64,000 nt of DNA, taken from assembly GCA_946183365.1 (NCBI GenBank), contig CAMHAH010000004.1, positions 62,001-126,000 on the forward strand, read 5' to 3'. This DNA is from an uncultured Clostridia bacterium (GTDB lineage Bacteria; Bacillota; Clostridia; Oscillospirales; Acutalibacteraceae). The stretch's first letter is position 1. Every line of letters begins with the position of its first letter. The notes under the pieces are model-generated. The model was not told where the DNA came from and did no database searches. It saw only the letters and a program-made list of their open reading frames with translations. Below, piece after piece: positions 1 to 9,121 of the stretch. Made by a program: the position numbers and the translations under genes.

Positions 1-231
1 CGATACATGAGTATTGAGCTTTTTTGAAATCTGTGGATTAACAAGCTCAGAGAAGGTATCGATAATATTAAGTTGTTCATCACATTTAACAGCGCCGAAC
101 TCAATTATCTCGTTAACAAAGCGATGTCTGTGCTTTGAAAAGGCAGCGTTAAACTCCAAATCAAGTATTATATAATTCATATCGAAAGCATAAGGTGAAA
201 ATGGGTATTTGCGTTTCGCACCAATAAACAT
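1..231 (-). CDS. DEDD-type 3'-5' exonuclease (DnaQ/RNase T-like), N-terminal part
   Basis: This is the N-terminal 77 codons of a minus-strand gene that runs off the start of the window. The translation contains YIILDLEFNAAFSKH followed by NEIIEFGAVK, which matches exonuclease motif I of the DnaQ/RNase T/KapD group: an Asp-x-Glu pair for metal binding, then the usual hydrophobic EIIEFGAV strand. Such enzymes trim 3' ends of DNA or RNA; which substrate this one uses cannot be told from the fragment. The gene follows typA by 24 bases in the same direction, so the two are probably co-transcribed. No clear ribosome binding site is visible. The start could be the ATG at 231 or the ATG at 180, which begins just before motif I. 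The call to the superfamily is fairly safe; the function is not resolved. Confidence 0.7.
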   Translation of the reverse strand, partial: MFIGAKRKYPFSPYAFDMNYIILDLEFNAAFSKHRHRFVNEIIEFGAVKCDEQLNIIDTFSELVNPQISKKLNTHVS

Positions 232-254
232 ATATAGCTTTATTTGCTTATCAT

Positions 255-2075
255 TTACTTATTCTTAAACTGGTGCTTCATACGAAGCTCCTTGCTAAGT
301 ATCTCTTTACGCATACGAATGCTCTCGGGTGTGACCTCGACGAGCTCGTCGTCGGCGATAAACTCGAGGCATTGCTCGAGCGAAAGGACCGACGGAGGAG
401 TAAGCTTTAAAGCATCGTCTGAACCTGACGCGCGGGTATTTGTGATATGCTTCTTCTTGCACACATTGACGGTTATATCCTCAGCCTTGGGGCAGGCGCC
501 GACAATCATGCCCTCATAAACATCTACGCCGGGACCTACAAACAGTCTGCCTCTCTCCTGAGCCGCGTACAGACCGTAGGTAACGGTCTGGCCTGTCTCA
601 AAGGCGATAAGCGAACCCTGATGACGGGTAATGATATCACCCTTATAAGGCTCGTATGAATCAAACACATGGTTCATGATGCCGTTGCCGTTGGTATCGG
701 TCAAGAACTCGGGACGATAGCCCATGAGACCTCTGGACGGTATTCTGAACTCGATATGGGTAGAACCGCCGTCGCGAGTACCCATGTTGATCAGCTCCGC
801 CTTGCGTGAGCCGAGCTTCTCCATTACAGCGCCGACATAAGCTTCGGGCACTTCTATCATGAGATATTCGATAGGCTCATTGAGAACGCCGTCGATCATC
901 TTGGTGATCACCTGAGGACGGCTGACCTGGAACTCATAGCCCTCGCGGCGCATGGTCTCAATTAGAATAGAAAGATGCAGCTCTCCCCTGCCGCTCACCT
1001 TGAAGGTATCGGCAGAGTCGGTCTCTTCTACTCTTAATGCTACGTTGGTCTCTACCTCTTTGAAAAGTCTGTCGCGTATATTTCTCGATGTGACATACTT
1101 GCCCTCTCTGCCCGCGAAGGGAGAGTTATTGACGATGAAGTTCATCGATACCGTAGGCTCGTCGATCTTTACGAAGGGCAGCGGATCGATATGGTCGGGA
1201 ACGCAGATGGTCTCACCTATATTGATATCGGCTATACCCGATACGCAGACAAGATCACCCATCTCAGCTTCATCGCACTCAACGCGTTTGAGACCCTCGA
1301 ACTCGTACAGCTTGCTGACGCGGACATTAGTGGTAGTACCATCCTGATGACACAGCACGGCGCTCTGGCCGCTCTTTACTCTGCCGCGTTCAACTCTGCC
1401 GATACCGATACGTCCGACATACTCATCGTACTCGATGTTTGAAACAAGGAGCTGTAACGGCTCGTCGACCTCGCCCTCGGGAGCGGGTATCTCACGAATG
1501 ATAGCTTCAAAAAGAGGCTTCATATCTGGCGTCATATTGTAAGGATCGAGTGAGGAAACACCCTCTCTTGCGGAGGCGTAGACAACGGGGAACTCAAGCT
1601 GATCGTCATCAGCTCCGAGCTCTATGAACAGATCGAGCACCTCATCGATGACTTCCTCGGGTCTCGCGCCGTCACGGTCGATCTTGTTGACAACAACAAG
1701 AGGCTTCTTGCCAAGCCCGAGCGCCTTTTTCAGAACAAAACGGGTCTGAGGCATACAGCCCTCAAAGGCGTCTACAAGCAACAAAACGCCGTCTACCATC
1801 ATCAGTATGCGCTCAACCTCGCCGCCGAAATCTGCGTGCCCGGGGGTATCGACTATATTGATCTTTGTATCTCCGTACATTACGGATGTATTCTTAGACA
1901 GTATCGTAATACCGCGTTCGCGCTCGAGATCGTTTGAGTCCATTACTCTCTCATTGACTACCTCATTTGAACGAAAAATGCCCGACTGACGCAGAAGCTG
2001 GTCTACAAGCGTAGTCTTACCGTGGTCTACATGGGCAATGATAGCGATATTACGCAGATTTTCTCTTTTAGACAT
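255..2075 (-). CDS. typA: Ribosome-associated translational GTPase TypA/BipA
   Basis: A complete 606-residue protein of the usual TypA length. The GTPase motifs are in order: P-loop AHVDHGKT (about residues 14-21), G3 [12 protein letters not shown]4 NKID, and SAR as G5. They are followed by the elongation-factor-like domains II, III and V and the TypA-specific C-terminal domain. Family knowledge: TypA binds the 70S ribosome at the EF-G site and supports ribosome assembly and growth under stress or cold. It acts in the cytoplasm. The start ATG at 2075 is preceded by AAGGGTG. It lies upstream of the exonuclease fragment on the same strand. Confidence 0.97.
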   Translation of the reverse strand: MSKRENLRNIAIIAHVDHGKTTLVDQLLRQSGIFRSNEVVNERVMDSNDLERERGITILSKNTSVMYGDTKINIVDTPGHADFGGEVERILMMVDGVLLLVDAFEGCMPQTRFVLKKALGLGKKPLVVVNKIDRDGARPEEVIDEVLDLFIELGADDDQLEFPVVYASAREGVSSLDPYNMTPDMKPLFEAIIREIPAPEGEVDEPLQLLVSNIEYDEYVGRIGIGRVERGRVKSGQSAVLCHQDGTTTNVRVSKLYEFEGLKRVECDEAEMGDLVCVSGIADINIGETICVPDHIDPLPFVKIDEPTVSMNFIVNNSPFAGREGKYVTSRNIRDRLFKEVETNVALRVEETDSADTFKVSGRGELHLSILIETMRREGYEFQVSRPQVITKMIDGVLNEPIEYLMIEVPEAYVGAVMEKLGSRKAELINMGTRDGGSTHIEFRIPSRGLMGYRPEFLTDTNGNGIMNHVFDSYEPYKGDIITRHQGSLIAFETGQTVTYGLYAAQERGRLFVGPGVDVYEGMIVGACPKAEDITVNVCKKKHITNTRASGSDDALKLTPPSVLSLEQCLEFIADDELVEVTPESIRMRKEILSKELRMKHQFKNK

Positions 2076-2140
2076 ACAATCACCCTTAGTCTTTTCATAT
2101 ACTCACGCTCAAAGCGCACTTCTTTATTTTAACCTTATAA

Positions 2141-2169
2141 ATTATAGCACTAACGAGTTATAAATTCTA
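2141..2169 (-). promoter_or_regulatory. Putative sigma-A promoter of typA
   Basis: On the minus strand a perfect TATAAT (2141-2146) lies about 65 bases upstream of the typA start. The hexamer at 17-bp spacing is TAGAAT, a weak -35. A perfect TTGACA is immediately upstream of it (2170-2175), but at 23 bp that spacing is too long. The -10 is the solid part of this call. Confidence 0.4.
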
Positions 2170-2262
2170 TGTCAAAAATCACCGAAAAAGGCGTAACATC
2201 ATCAAGATTTATGTGATAGATATAATTTACATAAATAAATATGCTTTGCCATAAACCAAGAG

Positions 2263-2285
2263 CAGCCGCGGAGTTACCGCGGCTG
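2263..2285 (-). terminator. Hairpin terminator after the adenylation-domain remnant
   Basis: A perfect 9-bp GC-rich stem (CAGCCGCGG / CCGCGGCTG) with a 5-base loop lies 15 bases past the stop codon of the remnant at 2300-2542. The downstream minus-strand sequence is only moderately T-rich. Confidence 0.5.
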
Positions 2286-2299
2286 TCTGTATAGATATA

Positions 2300-2542
2300 T
2301 TACTTTTTCTTTCTGTAGGCTTTTCTGTCGATTTTACCGTTATAGGTCTTTTTCAGCTCATCGACCGCCTCGATAGTTCTCGGAATCTTATACTTCTCGA
2401 GTCTCTCGGACAGATAGGTATTGAGCTTGCCGGGATCGAATTTATCCTTATCCTCGACTATAACAAGCAGCTTGATATACGCTACATTGTACTCGTTGAT
2501 ATCTTCGATACAGATGCACTCCTGAATCATATCCTCCGGCAA
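2300..2542 (-). pseudogene. C-terminal stump of an AMP-binding (adenylate-forming) enzyme
   Basis: About 80 codons encode only the small C-terminal domain of the acyl-CoA synthetase / NRPS adenylation superfamily: a YLSERLEKYKIPRTIEAVDE-type segment, then KTYNGKIDRKAYR, which carries the conserved A10 Lys (NGKIDR). The large N-terminal ATP-binding domain is absent. Reading upstream in frame, a TAA stop occurs five codons before the TTG that would have to serve as start, and no adenylation motifs are found further up. The natural reading is the 3' remnant of a deleted gene, perhaps a stand-alone NRPS or acyl-CoA ligase. A small stand-alone protein cannot be excluded, because the frame stays open and a terminator follows. 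Confidence 0.65.
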
Positions 2543-2714
2543 ATCTTCCGCAACAGTTTACCACAGAAGTAAAAAAATACATTGATTTGTAATAATATTA
2601 CGCATACTGTAATCGCTTTTTTGAAAGTTTATGGTAAATGACAATAATTATACATTTTTCAAGGTTATAGTTAGTAAAAAACTTACATCTTACTTAGCAC
2701 ATAAAATAAATCAC
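2543..2714. other. AT-rich intergenic stretch with no gene seen
   Basis: Between the adenylation-domain remnant and the aconitase promoter the sequence is AT-rich with frequent stops in all frames. No further adenylation motifs, RNA structure or repeat was recognised. Confidence 0.5.
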
Positions 2715-2743
2715 TTTACATTAAATTAAATAAGTTGTATAAT
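2715..2743 (+). promoter_or_regulatory. Sigma-A promoter of the aconitase-icd-rex operon
   Basis: TTTACA (2715-2720), a 17-bp spacer and TATAAT (2738-2743). It lies about 100 bases upstream of the aconitase start. The transcribed leader is GC-richer than its surroundings (2755-2805), but no known riboswitch was recognised in it. Confidence 0.75.
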
Positions 2744-2842
2744 AATTGTATCTATCGGCCAAACGGCGGACTGACGGTCACTACCCTCAGCCTGCCTTAC
2801 ACAATAGAATGAAAAGACTTTTTGAATAAACAGGAGGAAAAT

Positions 2843-4771
2843 ATGGGTTTAACATTAGCAGAAAAAATAATAAAGGCTCACCTTGTAACCGGTGAGATGG
2901 TAAAGGGTACGGATATAGGTATCCACATCGACCAGACCCTTACACAGGACGCTACAGGCACTATGGCTTATCTTGAATTTGAGGCTATGGGTATCGACAG
3001 AGTTCGCACAGAACGCTCTGTCGCTTATATCGACCACAACACCCTGCAGACAGGCTTTGAGAACGCCGACGATCACCGATTTATCCAGACAGTATGCAAG
3101 AAGCACGGTATCTGGTTCTCTCGTCCCGGTAACGGTATCTGTCATCAGGTACATCTCGAGCGCTTCGGTATCCCCGGCAAAACTCTCATAGGCTCTGACT
3201 CACACACACCCACAGGCGGTGGTATCGGTATGCTGGCTATCGGCGCGGGCGGTCTTGACGTAGCGGTAGCCATGGGCGGAGGCGAATATTACATAACTAT
3301 GCCCAAGATCGTTAACGTTGAGCTCAAGGGCGAATTACAGGAGAATGTCTCGGCTAAGGATATCATCTTAGAGGTATTGCGTATCATGTCCGTAAAGGGC
3401 GGCGTAGGCAAGATTATCGAGTATACAGGCGAAGGCATAAAGACCCTCAGCGTACCTCAGAGAGCTACTATCACCAACATGGGCGCCGAGCTGGGCGCTA
3501 CAACATCTATCTTCCCCTCTGACGAAAACACCCTCGAGTTCCTTAAGGCTCAAAACAGAGCAGAGGTATATACAGAGCTGAAGGCTGACGATGACGCCGA
3601 GTATGATGAGCACATCGTTATCGACCTTACAAAGCTCGCTCCCTTAGCTGCTTGTCCCCACTCCCCCGACGCTGTCAAGAGCGTAGAGGAGCTTGAAGGC
3701 ATGGCTATCAATCAGGTATGTATCGGTTCTTGCACAAACTCAAGCTACACCGACCTTATGAAGGTCGCTCACATCTTAAAGGGCAAGACTGTCGCTGACG
3801 GAGTTTCTCTCGCTATAGCTCCCGGTTCTAAGCAGGTCCTCAATATGCTGGCTCAGAACGGCGCGCTTTCCGACCTTATCGACGCCGGCGCGAGAATACT
3901 CGAGAGCGCTTGCGGCCCCTGTATCGGTATGGGTCAGTCGCCCAACTCAAAGGGCGTTTCTCTGCGTACCTTCAACCGCAACTTCTTAGGCAGAAGCGGA
4001 ACAAAGGACGCTGAGATTTATCTGGTATCCCCCGAGGTCGCCGCTGTATCGGCTCTGACGGGTGTTATGACAGACCCCAGAAAGTTTGCCGACGGCTATA
4101 AGGTCGATATGCCCGAGCACTTCCTTATCAACGATAATATGATCATCGAGCCTGCGTCTGTCGATGAGATGGACAAGATCGAGGTTCTTCGCGGTCCGAA
4201 CATCAAGGAGTTTCCCAAGACCACTGCTATGCCCGAGGATATCTCGGCTACCTGTTCATTGAAGGTAGAGGACAACATCACCACCGACCATATCATGCCC
4301 GCGGGCGCGAAGATACTTCCCCTGCGCTCAAATATCCCCGCTATCTCTGAATACTGCTTCACCGTTTGTGATACAGAATTCCCCAAGAGAGCCAAGGAGT
4401 TGGGTTCTTCGATCATCGTAGGCGGCTCTAACTACGGTCAGGGCTCATCGCGTGAGCATGCCGCTCTCGCTCCCCTGTACTTAGGGGTCAAGGCCGTGCT
4501 TGTAAAGAGCTTCGCCCGTATACACAGAGCGAACCTCATCAACGCCGGTATTATTCCGCTCGAGTTCGCCGATGAGAACGATTACAACAATATCGAACTC
4601 GGCGATAACCTCGCAATCGAGAATATCCGTGAGCAGATCGCAAACGGCAACGGTATCGAGATCATAAACAAGAGCAAGAATGTGACGATCAAAACCAACT
4701 GTGTACTCACCGAGCGCCAGAAGGATATCATCCTCGCGGGCGGTCTGCTCAACTATACAATGTCTAAATAA
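2843..4771 (+). CDS. Aconitate hydratase
   Basis: Converts citrate to isocitrate through cis-aconitate using a [4Fe-4S] cluster. The reading frame opens at a TTG at 2822, but the ATG at 2843 has a perfect AGGAGG five bases upstream, giving about 642 residues, the size of the short bacterial/archaeal-type aconitase. Cluster ligands are visible as the Cys of CIGSCTNSS and the two Cys of CGPCIGMG. Substrate-binding signatures include SDSHTPTGGG near the N-terminus and NYGQGSSREHAAL in the swivelling C-terminal domain. It is followed 18 bases later by isocitrate dehydrogenase, so the two enzymes provide citrate to 2-oxoglutarate conversion, most likely for glutamate synthesis in an anaerobe. No citrate synthase is present in the window. 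Confidence 0.95.
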   Translation: MGLTLAEKIIKAHLVTGEMVKGTDIGIHIDQTLTQDATGTMAYLEFEAMGIDRVRTERSVAYIDHNTLQTGFENADDHRFIQTVCKKHGIWFSRPGNGICHQVHLERFGIPGKTLIGSDSHTPTGGGIGMLAIGAGGLDVAVAMGGGEYYITMPKIVNVELKGELQENVSAKDIILEVLRIMSVKGGVGKIIEYTGEGIKTLSVPQRATITNMGAELGATTSIFPSDENTLEFLKAQNRAEVYTELKADDDAEYDEHIVIDLTKLAPLAACPHSPDAVKSVEELEGMAINQVCIGSCTNSSYTDLMKVAHILKGKTVADGVSLAIAPGSKQVLNMLAQNGALSDLIDAGARILESACGPCIGMGQSPNSKGVSLRTFNRNFLGRSGTKDAEIYLVSPEVAAVSALTGVMTDPRKFADGYKVDMPEHFLINDNMIIEPASVDEMDKIEVLRGPNIKEFPKTTAMPEDISATCSLKVEDNITTDHIMPAGAKILPLRSNIPAISEYCFTVCDTEFPKRAKELGSSIIVGGSNYGQGSSREHAALAPLYLGVKAVLVKSFARIHRANLINAGIIPLEFADENDYNNIELGDNLAIENIREQIANGNGIEIINKSKNVTIKTNCVLTERQKDIILAGGLLNYTMSK

Positions 4772-4789
4772 CAATCGGAGGTAAAATAT

Positions 4790-6001
4790 ATGGCTAAGAT
4801 TCAGATGAAAACGCCGCTCGTCGAGATGGACGGCGACGAGATGACCAGAGTTATCTGGCAGATGCTCAAGGATAAGCTTATCCTTCCCTTTGTAGATCTC
4901 AAGAGCGAGTATTATGATCTCGGTCTTGAGAAGCGTAACGAAACTAACGATCAGATCACTGTAGACTCAGCAGAGGCTACAAAGAAATACGGCGTAGCGG
5001 TAAAGTGCGCTACCATCACACCCAACGCCGCGCGCATGGACGAGTACAACCTCAAAGAGATGTGGAAAAGCCCGAACGGAACTATCAGAGCTATCCTCGA
5101 CGGAACCGTATTCCGCGCTCCTATCCTTGTTAAAGGCATCACTCCCTATATCCCCACCTGGACAAAGCCCATTTGTATTGCCCGTCACGCTTACGGCGAC
5201 GTTTATAAGAATACCGAAATGAAGGTAAAGCAGGGTTCAAAGGCTGAGCTTTGCGTAACAGATAAGGACGGCAACGAAAGCCGACAGACTATCTTTGATT
5301 TCGAGAAGAGCGACGGTATCATCCAGGGTATGCACAACCTTGACAGCTCAATCAGTTCATTCGCGAGAGCCTGCTTCAACTACGCTCTCGACCAGAAGCT
5401 GGATATCTGGTTCGCTACAAAGGATACCATCAGCAAGAAGTATGACCACACCTTCAAGGATATTTTCGCGGAAATATTCGAGAATGAATACAAAGAGAAG
5501 TTTGAAGCCGCGGGCATAGAGTATTTCTATACCCTTATCGACGACGCAGTAGCGCGCGTTATCCGTTCAAACGGCGGTTACATCTGGGCTTGCAAAAACT
5601 ATGACGGCGACGTAATGAGCGATATGATCGCTACTGCCTTTGGCTCACTCGCTATGATGACCTCGGTACTGGTATCCCCCACCGGCGTTTATGAGTACGA
5701 GGCGGCTCACGGCACCGTACAGCGCCACTATTACAAGCACCTTAAGGGTGAGGAGACCTCTACAAACTCGGTAGCAACAATCTTCGCTTGGTCCGGAGCT
5801 CTCAGAAAACGCGGTGAGATGGACGGTCTTGACGAGCTTATGGCATTTGCCGACAAGCTTGAAAAAGCTACCATCGACACTATCGAGAGCGGTATCATGA
5901 CAGGCGACCTGTATCTCTTGAGTACTCTTGAAAACAAGAAAAAGGTCAATACCGAGGAATTCCTTGACGCTATCCACGACAGATTAGCCGCTATGGTTTA
6001 A
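4790..6001 (+). CDS. icd: NADP-dependent isocitrate dehydrogenase
   Basis: Oxidatively decarboxylates isocitrate to 2-oxoglutarate. The 403-residue sequence is of the homodimeric type that bacteria share with eukaryotic cytosolic/mitochondrial IDH: it starts [14 protein letters not shown] and carries [16 protein letters not shown] and the cofactor-region motif [12 protein letters not shown] ribosome binding site (GGAGG) precedes the ATG. It is the second gene of the operon with aconitase and is followed 33 bases later by rex. NADP preference is inferred from the subfamily, not shown by an experiment. Confidence 0.95.
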   Translation: MAKIQMKTPLVEMDGDEMTRVIWQMLKDKLILPFVDLKSEYYDLGLEKRNETNDQITVDSAEATKKYGVAVKCATITPNAARMDEYNLKEMWKSPNGTIRAILDGTVFRAPILVKGITPYIPTWTKPICIARHAYGDVYKNTEMKVKQGSKAELCVTDKDGNESRQTIFDFEKSDGIIQGMHNLDSSISSFARACFNYALDQKLDIWFATKDTISKKYDHTFKDIFAEIFENEYKEKFEAAGIEYFYTLIDDAVARVIRSNGGYIWACKNYDGDVMSDMIATAFGSLAMMTSVLVSPTGVYEYEAAHGTVQRHYYKHLKGEETSTNSVATIFAWSGALRKRGEMDGLDELMAFADKLEKATIDTIESGIMTGDLYLLSTLENKKKVNTEEFLDAIHDRLAAMV

Positions 6002-6034
6002 AAGCTCAGTTTGTGCTGATAAGGAGATCATCTT

Positions 6035-6685
6035 ATGACAAAGGGCGTTTCTATTCAGGTCATCAAGCGTCTGCCGAGATATTATCGTTTCTTGACAGAG
6101 CTTGAGGCTAACGGCACAGATCGAATTTCTTCAAACAAACTTGCTGCTGTTATGAGCTCTACCGCCTCTCAGGTGCGTCAGGATCTCAATTGCTTCGGCG
6201 GCTTCGGTCAGCAGGGATACGGCTACTCAGTACATAATCTGCGCGCTGAGATCGGAAAGATATTAGGTCTCGATAGAATACACAGCACTATACTCATCGG
6301 AGCGGGCAACTTAGGTAAGGCGATCGCTACACACCTTAACTTTGAACAGCTCGGTTTCAAGCTGAACGCGATCTTTGAGAAGGATCCAAAGCTGGTCGGT
6401 AAAATGCTCAGGGGCATAACCGTATTGCCGGATAACGATATAGAGAGATATGTTAAGGATAACTATGTTGAAACCGCTATCCTCGCTCTCCCTAAGGACG
6501 CTGTCGAAAACATTACCCAAAGACTGTACGCGCTCGGTATAAGAAGCTACTGGAATTTCAGCCACTATGATATAGCAAAGAAGTATGACGACGTCGTCGT
6601 AGAAAACGTACATCTGAGCGACAGTCTTATGACGCTGTGCTACCGCATAAATGAGCTTGATAAATCGATAAACGAAGAAGAATAA
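6035..6685 (+). CDS. rex: Redox-sensing transcriptional repressor Rex
   Basis: A 216-residue protein with an N-terminal winged helix, in which SSTASQVRQDLNCFGGFG corresponds to the DNA-recognition helix region, followed by a Rossmann domain with the dinucleotide motif GAGNLGKA. Family knowledge: Rex binds inverted TTGTTAA-type operators, and NADH releases it, so it switches fermentative and redox genes with the NADH/NAD ratio. It has a good AAGGAG ribosome binding site and is the last gene of the aconitase operon, which fits a role in tuning reductant production. Possible targets within the window are the two identical leaders at 10115-10591 and 37818-38294, which carry a near-consensus operator. 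Confidence 0.95.
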   Translation: MTKGVSIQVIKRLPRYYRFLTELEANGTDRISSNKLAAVMSSTASQVRQDLNCFGGFGQQGYGYSVHNLRAEIGKILGLDRIHSTILIGAGNLGKAIATHLNFEQLGFKLNAIFEKDPKLVGKMLRGITVLPDNDIERYVKDNYVETAILALPKDAVENITQRLYALGIRSYWNFSHYDIAKKYDDVVVENVHLSDSLMTLCYRINELDKSINEEE

Positions 6686-6692
6686 CACAAGA

Positions 6693-6722
6693 AACAGCCG
6701 ACCCACACATGGATCGGCTGTT
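6693..6722. terminator. Bidirectional terminator between rex and the ABC exporter
   Basis: A 9-bp stem AACAGCCGA / TCGGCTGTT with a 12-base loop lies between convergent genes, 8 bases after rex and 20 bases before the end of the ABC gene. Confidence 0.7.
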
Positions 6723-6741
6723 CTTATATTCAATTACAATA

Positions 6742-8409
6742 TTAATGGCAAATGATCTTTTTGTCCTCTATCGTGACCGTCTTATCGCATATAGATAAGG
6801 CGGCTTTCTTATGCGAGATAAGGATACAGGTCTTATTCCTGAGCTCTCTTAGATTATGGAGCAGCTGAAGCTCGGTAGCCTCGTCAAGAGCTGAAGTAGC
6901 CTCATCGAGCAGAATTATGGGAGCCTTGGTAAGTATCGCTCTCGCGATAGCGACGCGCTGTACCTGACCTTCGCTCAGCCCTCCCCCGCGCTCTGAGATA
7001 ACGGTATCAAGACCTTCAGGGAGCTCGCTTATAAAATCATAGGCGCAGGCGATCTTCGCGGCGGAGTAGATATCCTCATCGGTCGCGTCGGGTGCTACAA
7101 AAGCTATATTCTCACGCAGGGTGCCCGATAACAGGAAATTTCCCTGAGGCACATATGAGAACAGCTTTCTCAGGCTCTTATCGACCTTATACTTCTGATT
7201 ATCTGTCTGTACGAATATCTCGCCGCCCAAGGGCTGATATACGCTCAGCAGCAGCTTCATCAGCGTGCTCTTGCCTATACCGGAGATACCCTCGATAGCG
7301 ACAAACTCGCCTTTGTTTACATCGAGCGAGGTCTCTTCGAGGACGCTGTCGCGGTCAAAGGCAAAGCTGATATTATCGAAGCGTATCTTCTGCATATGCT
7401 CATATATCTCGTCTATATCGGCGTTAGTGTTTATCGCGGGCTCGTCCGGAATATCCTCTATCTCCATTATACGTTCAGCTGACGCCAATGCATTGAAGTA
7501 ATTCGGGAAAATATTGCTCATGCCTTGTATCGGAGAACGTATCTGACCTATCAAAGAGGTTATCTGCATAAGCACGCCGTAGGATATCTTGCCTAAGAAC
7601 AGCATATACGCACCCCAGCTGAGACCCCATACAAAAGCGAGCGAGAACACGGCTGTCATACTTGTACCGGTCAATATAGAGTAGATATTGCGCTTACGCT
7701 GAGCCTTATAGCTGCTCTCCTGCAGATCGAGAGCAGAATCGCGCATTTTGTCCTGCGCGTCGAAGGTCTTTATCATCAGCATAGATTCAAGACCCTCCTG
7801 CATGAAAGAGCGAACCAATCCGTCTTTAGCCTGAACATCCTTATGCAAACGCTTGGTCAGCGGCTTGAACAACGACGAAAAAAAGAAAAGAGCGACGCCG
7901 CCGATTATAAAGATCAGCGCGAATGAGATATCTATCCTTACAAGAATATAGATGATACCGATCAGCTTTACTATATAAAAGACTACGTTCGGCACTATCG
8001 ATACTACCGCCGATGTTACTACGTTGACGTCATTGGTCAGGCGGTTCATCAGCTCACCGGAGTGATACTTGGAAATATCCGAATACTCCTTAAGCAGCAT
8101 CGAATGGAACAGCTTAGACTTAATGCTCATATCGAGCTTCGCGCTGACCTTAAAGCCGTGATTGCGAGCCATAATGAGGGTGACGATCTGGATAACGGTT
8201 ATACCGAGATACAAAAGAGCGTATTGGATAACCTCATCGACAGAATTACCTTTTACAGCCGCGTCAACAAGCTGTCTCGCGAACTCGGTATTATACACGC
8301 CGATAAACGCGTTCACGCCGTATACGATAACAAGTATAAATATGTTGATATACTGAGGCCTTGAGCTTTGGATGATCCAGCTCAAGGCGCTTTTTTTATT
8401 CTTAGGCAC
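6742..8409 (-). CDS. ABC transporter, fused permease and ATPase (peptide-export type)
   Basis: A 555-residue half-transporter. The N-terminal part (about residues 20-300) has the six-helix exporter membrane domain; the C-terminal part is the ATPase with Walker A GISGIGKST, Q-loop VPQGNF, signature LSEGQ, Walker B ILLDEATSALDE and the switch His in LISHKK. No C39 peptidase domain is fused at the N-terminus, so any leader removal must be done by another protein. It is the last gene of the four-gene operon with PqqD-like, S26-peptidase-like and HPrK-like proteins, and that context suggests export of a modified peptide. The substrate is not shown by the sequence. Confidence 0.9.
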   Translation of the reverse strand: MPKNKKSALSWIIQSSRPQYINIFILVIVYGVNAFIGVYNTEFARQLVDAAVKGNSVDEVIQYALLYLGITVIQIVTLIMARNHGFKVSAKLDMSIKSKLFHSMLLKEYSDISKYHSGELMNRLTNDVNVVTSAVVSIVPNVVFYIVKLIGIIYILVRIDISFALIFIIGGVALFFFSSLFKPLTKRLHKDVQAKDGLVRSFMQEGLESMLMIKTFDAQDKMRDSALDLQESSYKAQRKRNIYSILTGTSMTAVFSLAFVWGLSWGAYMLFLGKISYGVLMQITSLIGQIRSPIQGMSNIFPNYFNALASAERIMEIEDIPDEPAINTNADIDEIYEHMQKIRFDNISFAFDRDSVLEETSLDVNKGEFVAIEGISGIGKSTLMKLLLSVYQPLGGEIFVQTDNQKYKVDKSLRKLFSYVPQGNFLLSGTLRENIAFVAPDATDEDIYSAAKIACAYDFISELPEGLDTVISERGGGLSEGQVQRVAIARAILTKAPIILLDEATSALDEATELQLLHNLRELRNKTCILISHKKAALSICDKTVTIEDKKIICH

Positions 8410-8424
8410 AGCTGCCTCCCAAAA

Positions 8425-9096
8425 TCATACTCTCTCTAAAATGAAATCGAAATCGTTTACGTCTCTTACGCCGAAGAACTTGACCCTGTGCATAACTCTT
8501 TCAAGGACAAACAGGGTATGCTTTGTGCGTTCATGACGGATATTGAGCGCGACAGCTCTCATAAAGAACGGTACAAAATCCTTCGCTTCTATCTCCCGCA
8601 GGGAATCAAAGCGATCGGAGTCAACGAAAACGACAGAAGACAGCTTCAGCTTTCTGCCGGTCTTTGACAGCATACCATTCGGGCCGAAGGGAGTATCAAA
8701 AACGAAATAATCATCATCCTGCATACGGATGCCGGGATAATCATAAACAAAGACCTTATCGTTCGGCAGCATTGATACCAGATCGACTGAGCTGTCAAAG
8801 GGTGCCGCGAACAGCGTGCAAACTCCATCGTGCTCGACGCCGACAGCTTTCATGGGAAAGCCGTTGTAATCAAACAGTGCCCAGCAATAGAGCGTGGCGA
8901 GGAAGGTCGCTTCAAGCACGTCGGCTGTGACGCCCTCGTTCTCTTCCATCAGCTCTATCATTCTATCGTCCGAGAGCTCAAGGGTGATATTGGGATCAGC
9001 CTTATAATCGACCTCGTAGCGGCGGATACTCTCGGCTAAACTTTGTGAGTTTGTTATAATAGAAACATTCAGATCAGAAATTCGATATAAAGCCAT
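8425..9096 (-). CDS. HPr kinase-like protein with degenerate P-loop
   Basis: A 223-residue protein that I place, with moderate confidence, in the HPr-kinase-like group found in peptide-maturation operons. It starts with a YRISDLNV strand; the middle has a LFDYNGFPMKAVGVEHDG segment where family members read NYxGxxLHASAVxxDG; and FVFDTPFGPNG sits where the family has a GTPW-G loop. The position of the Walker A motif reads AAPFDSSVDL (about residues 97-106), without the Gly-Lys-Ser/Thr expected for ATP binding, so phosphotransfer activity is doubtful. The start ATG has a CGGAGG site. It lies between the S26-like and ABC genes with short spacers, so co-expression is likely. Its role is unknown. 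Confidence 0.6.
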   Translation of the reverse strand: MALYRISDLNVSIITNSQSLAESIRRYEVDYKADPNITLELSDDRMIELMEENEGVTADVLEATFLATLYCWALFDYNGFPMKAVGVEHDGVCTLFAAPFDSSVDLVSMLPNDKVFVYDYPGIRMQDDDYFVFDTPFGPNGMLSKTGRKLKLSSVVFVDSDRFDSLREIEAKDFVPFFMRAVALNIRHERTKHTLFVLERVMHRVKFFGVRDVNDFDFILERV

Positions 9097-9121
9097 CGAT
9101 AACCTCCGAAAAAAACAAAAC

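Noticed and set aside
2755-2805. Riboswitch in the aconitase leader
   Set aside because: The stretch is GC-richer than its surroundings but no stable stem set or known consensus was found.
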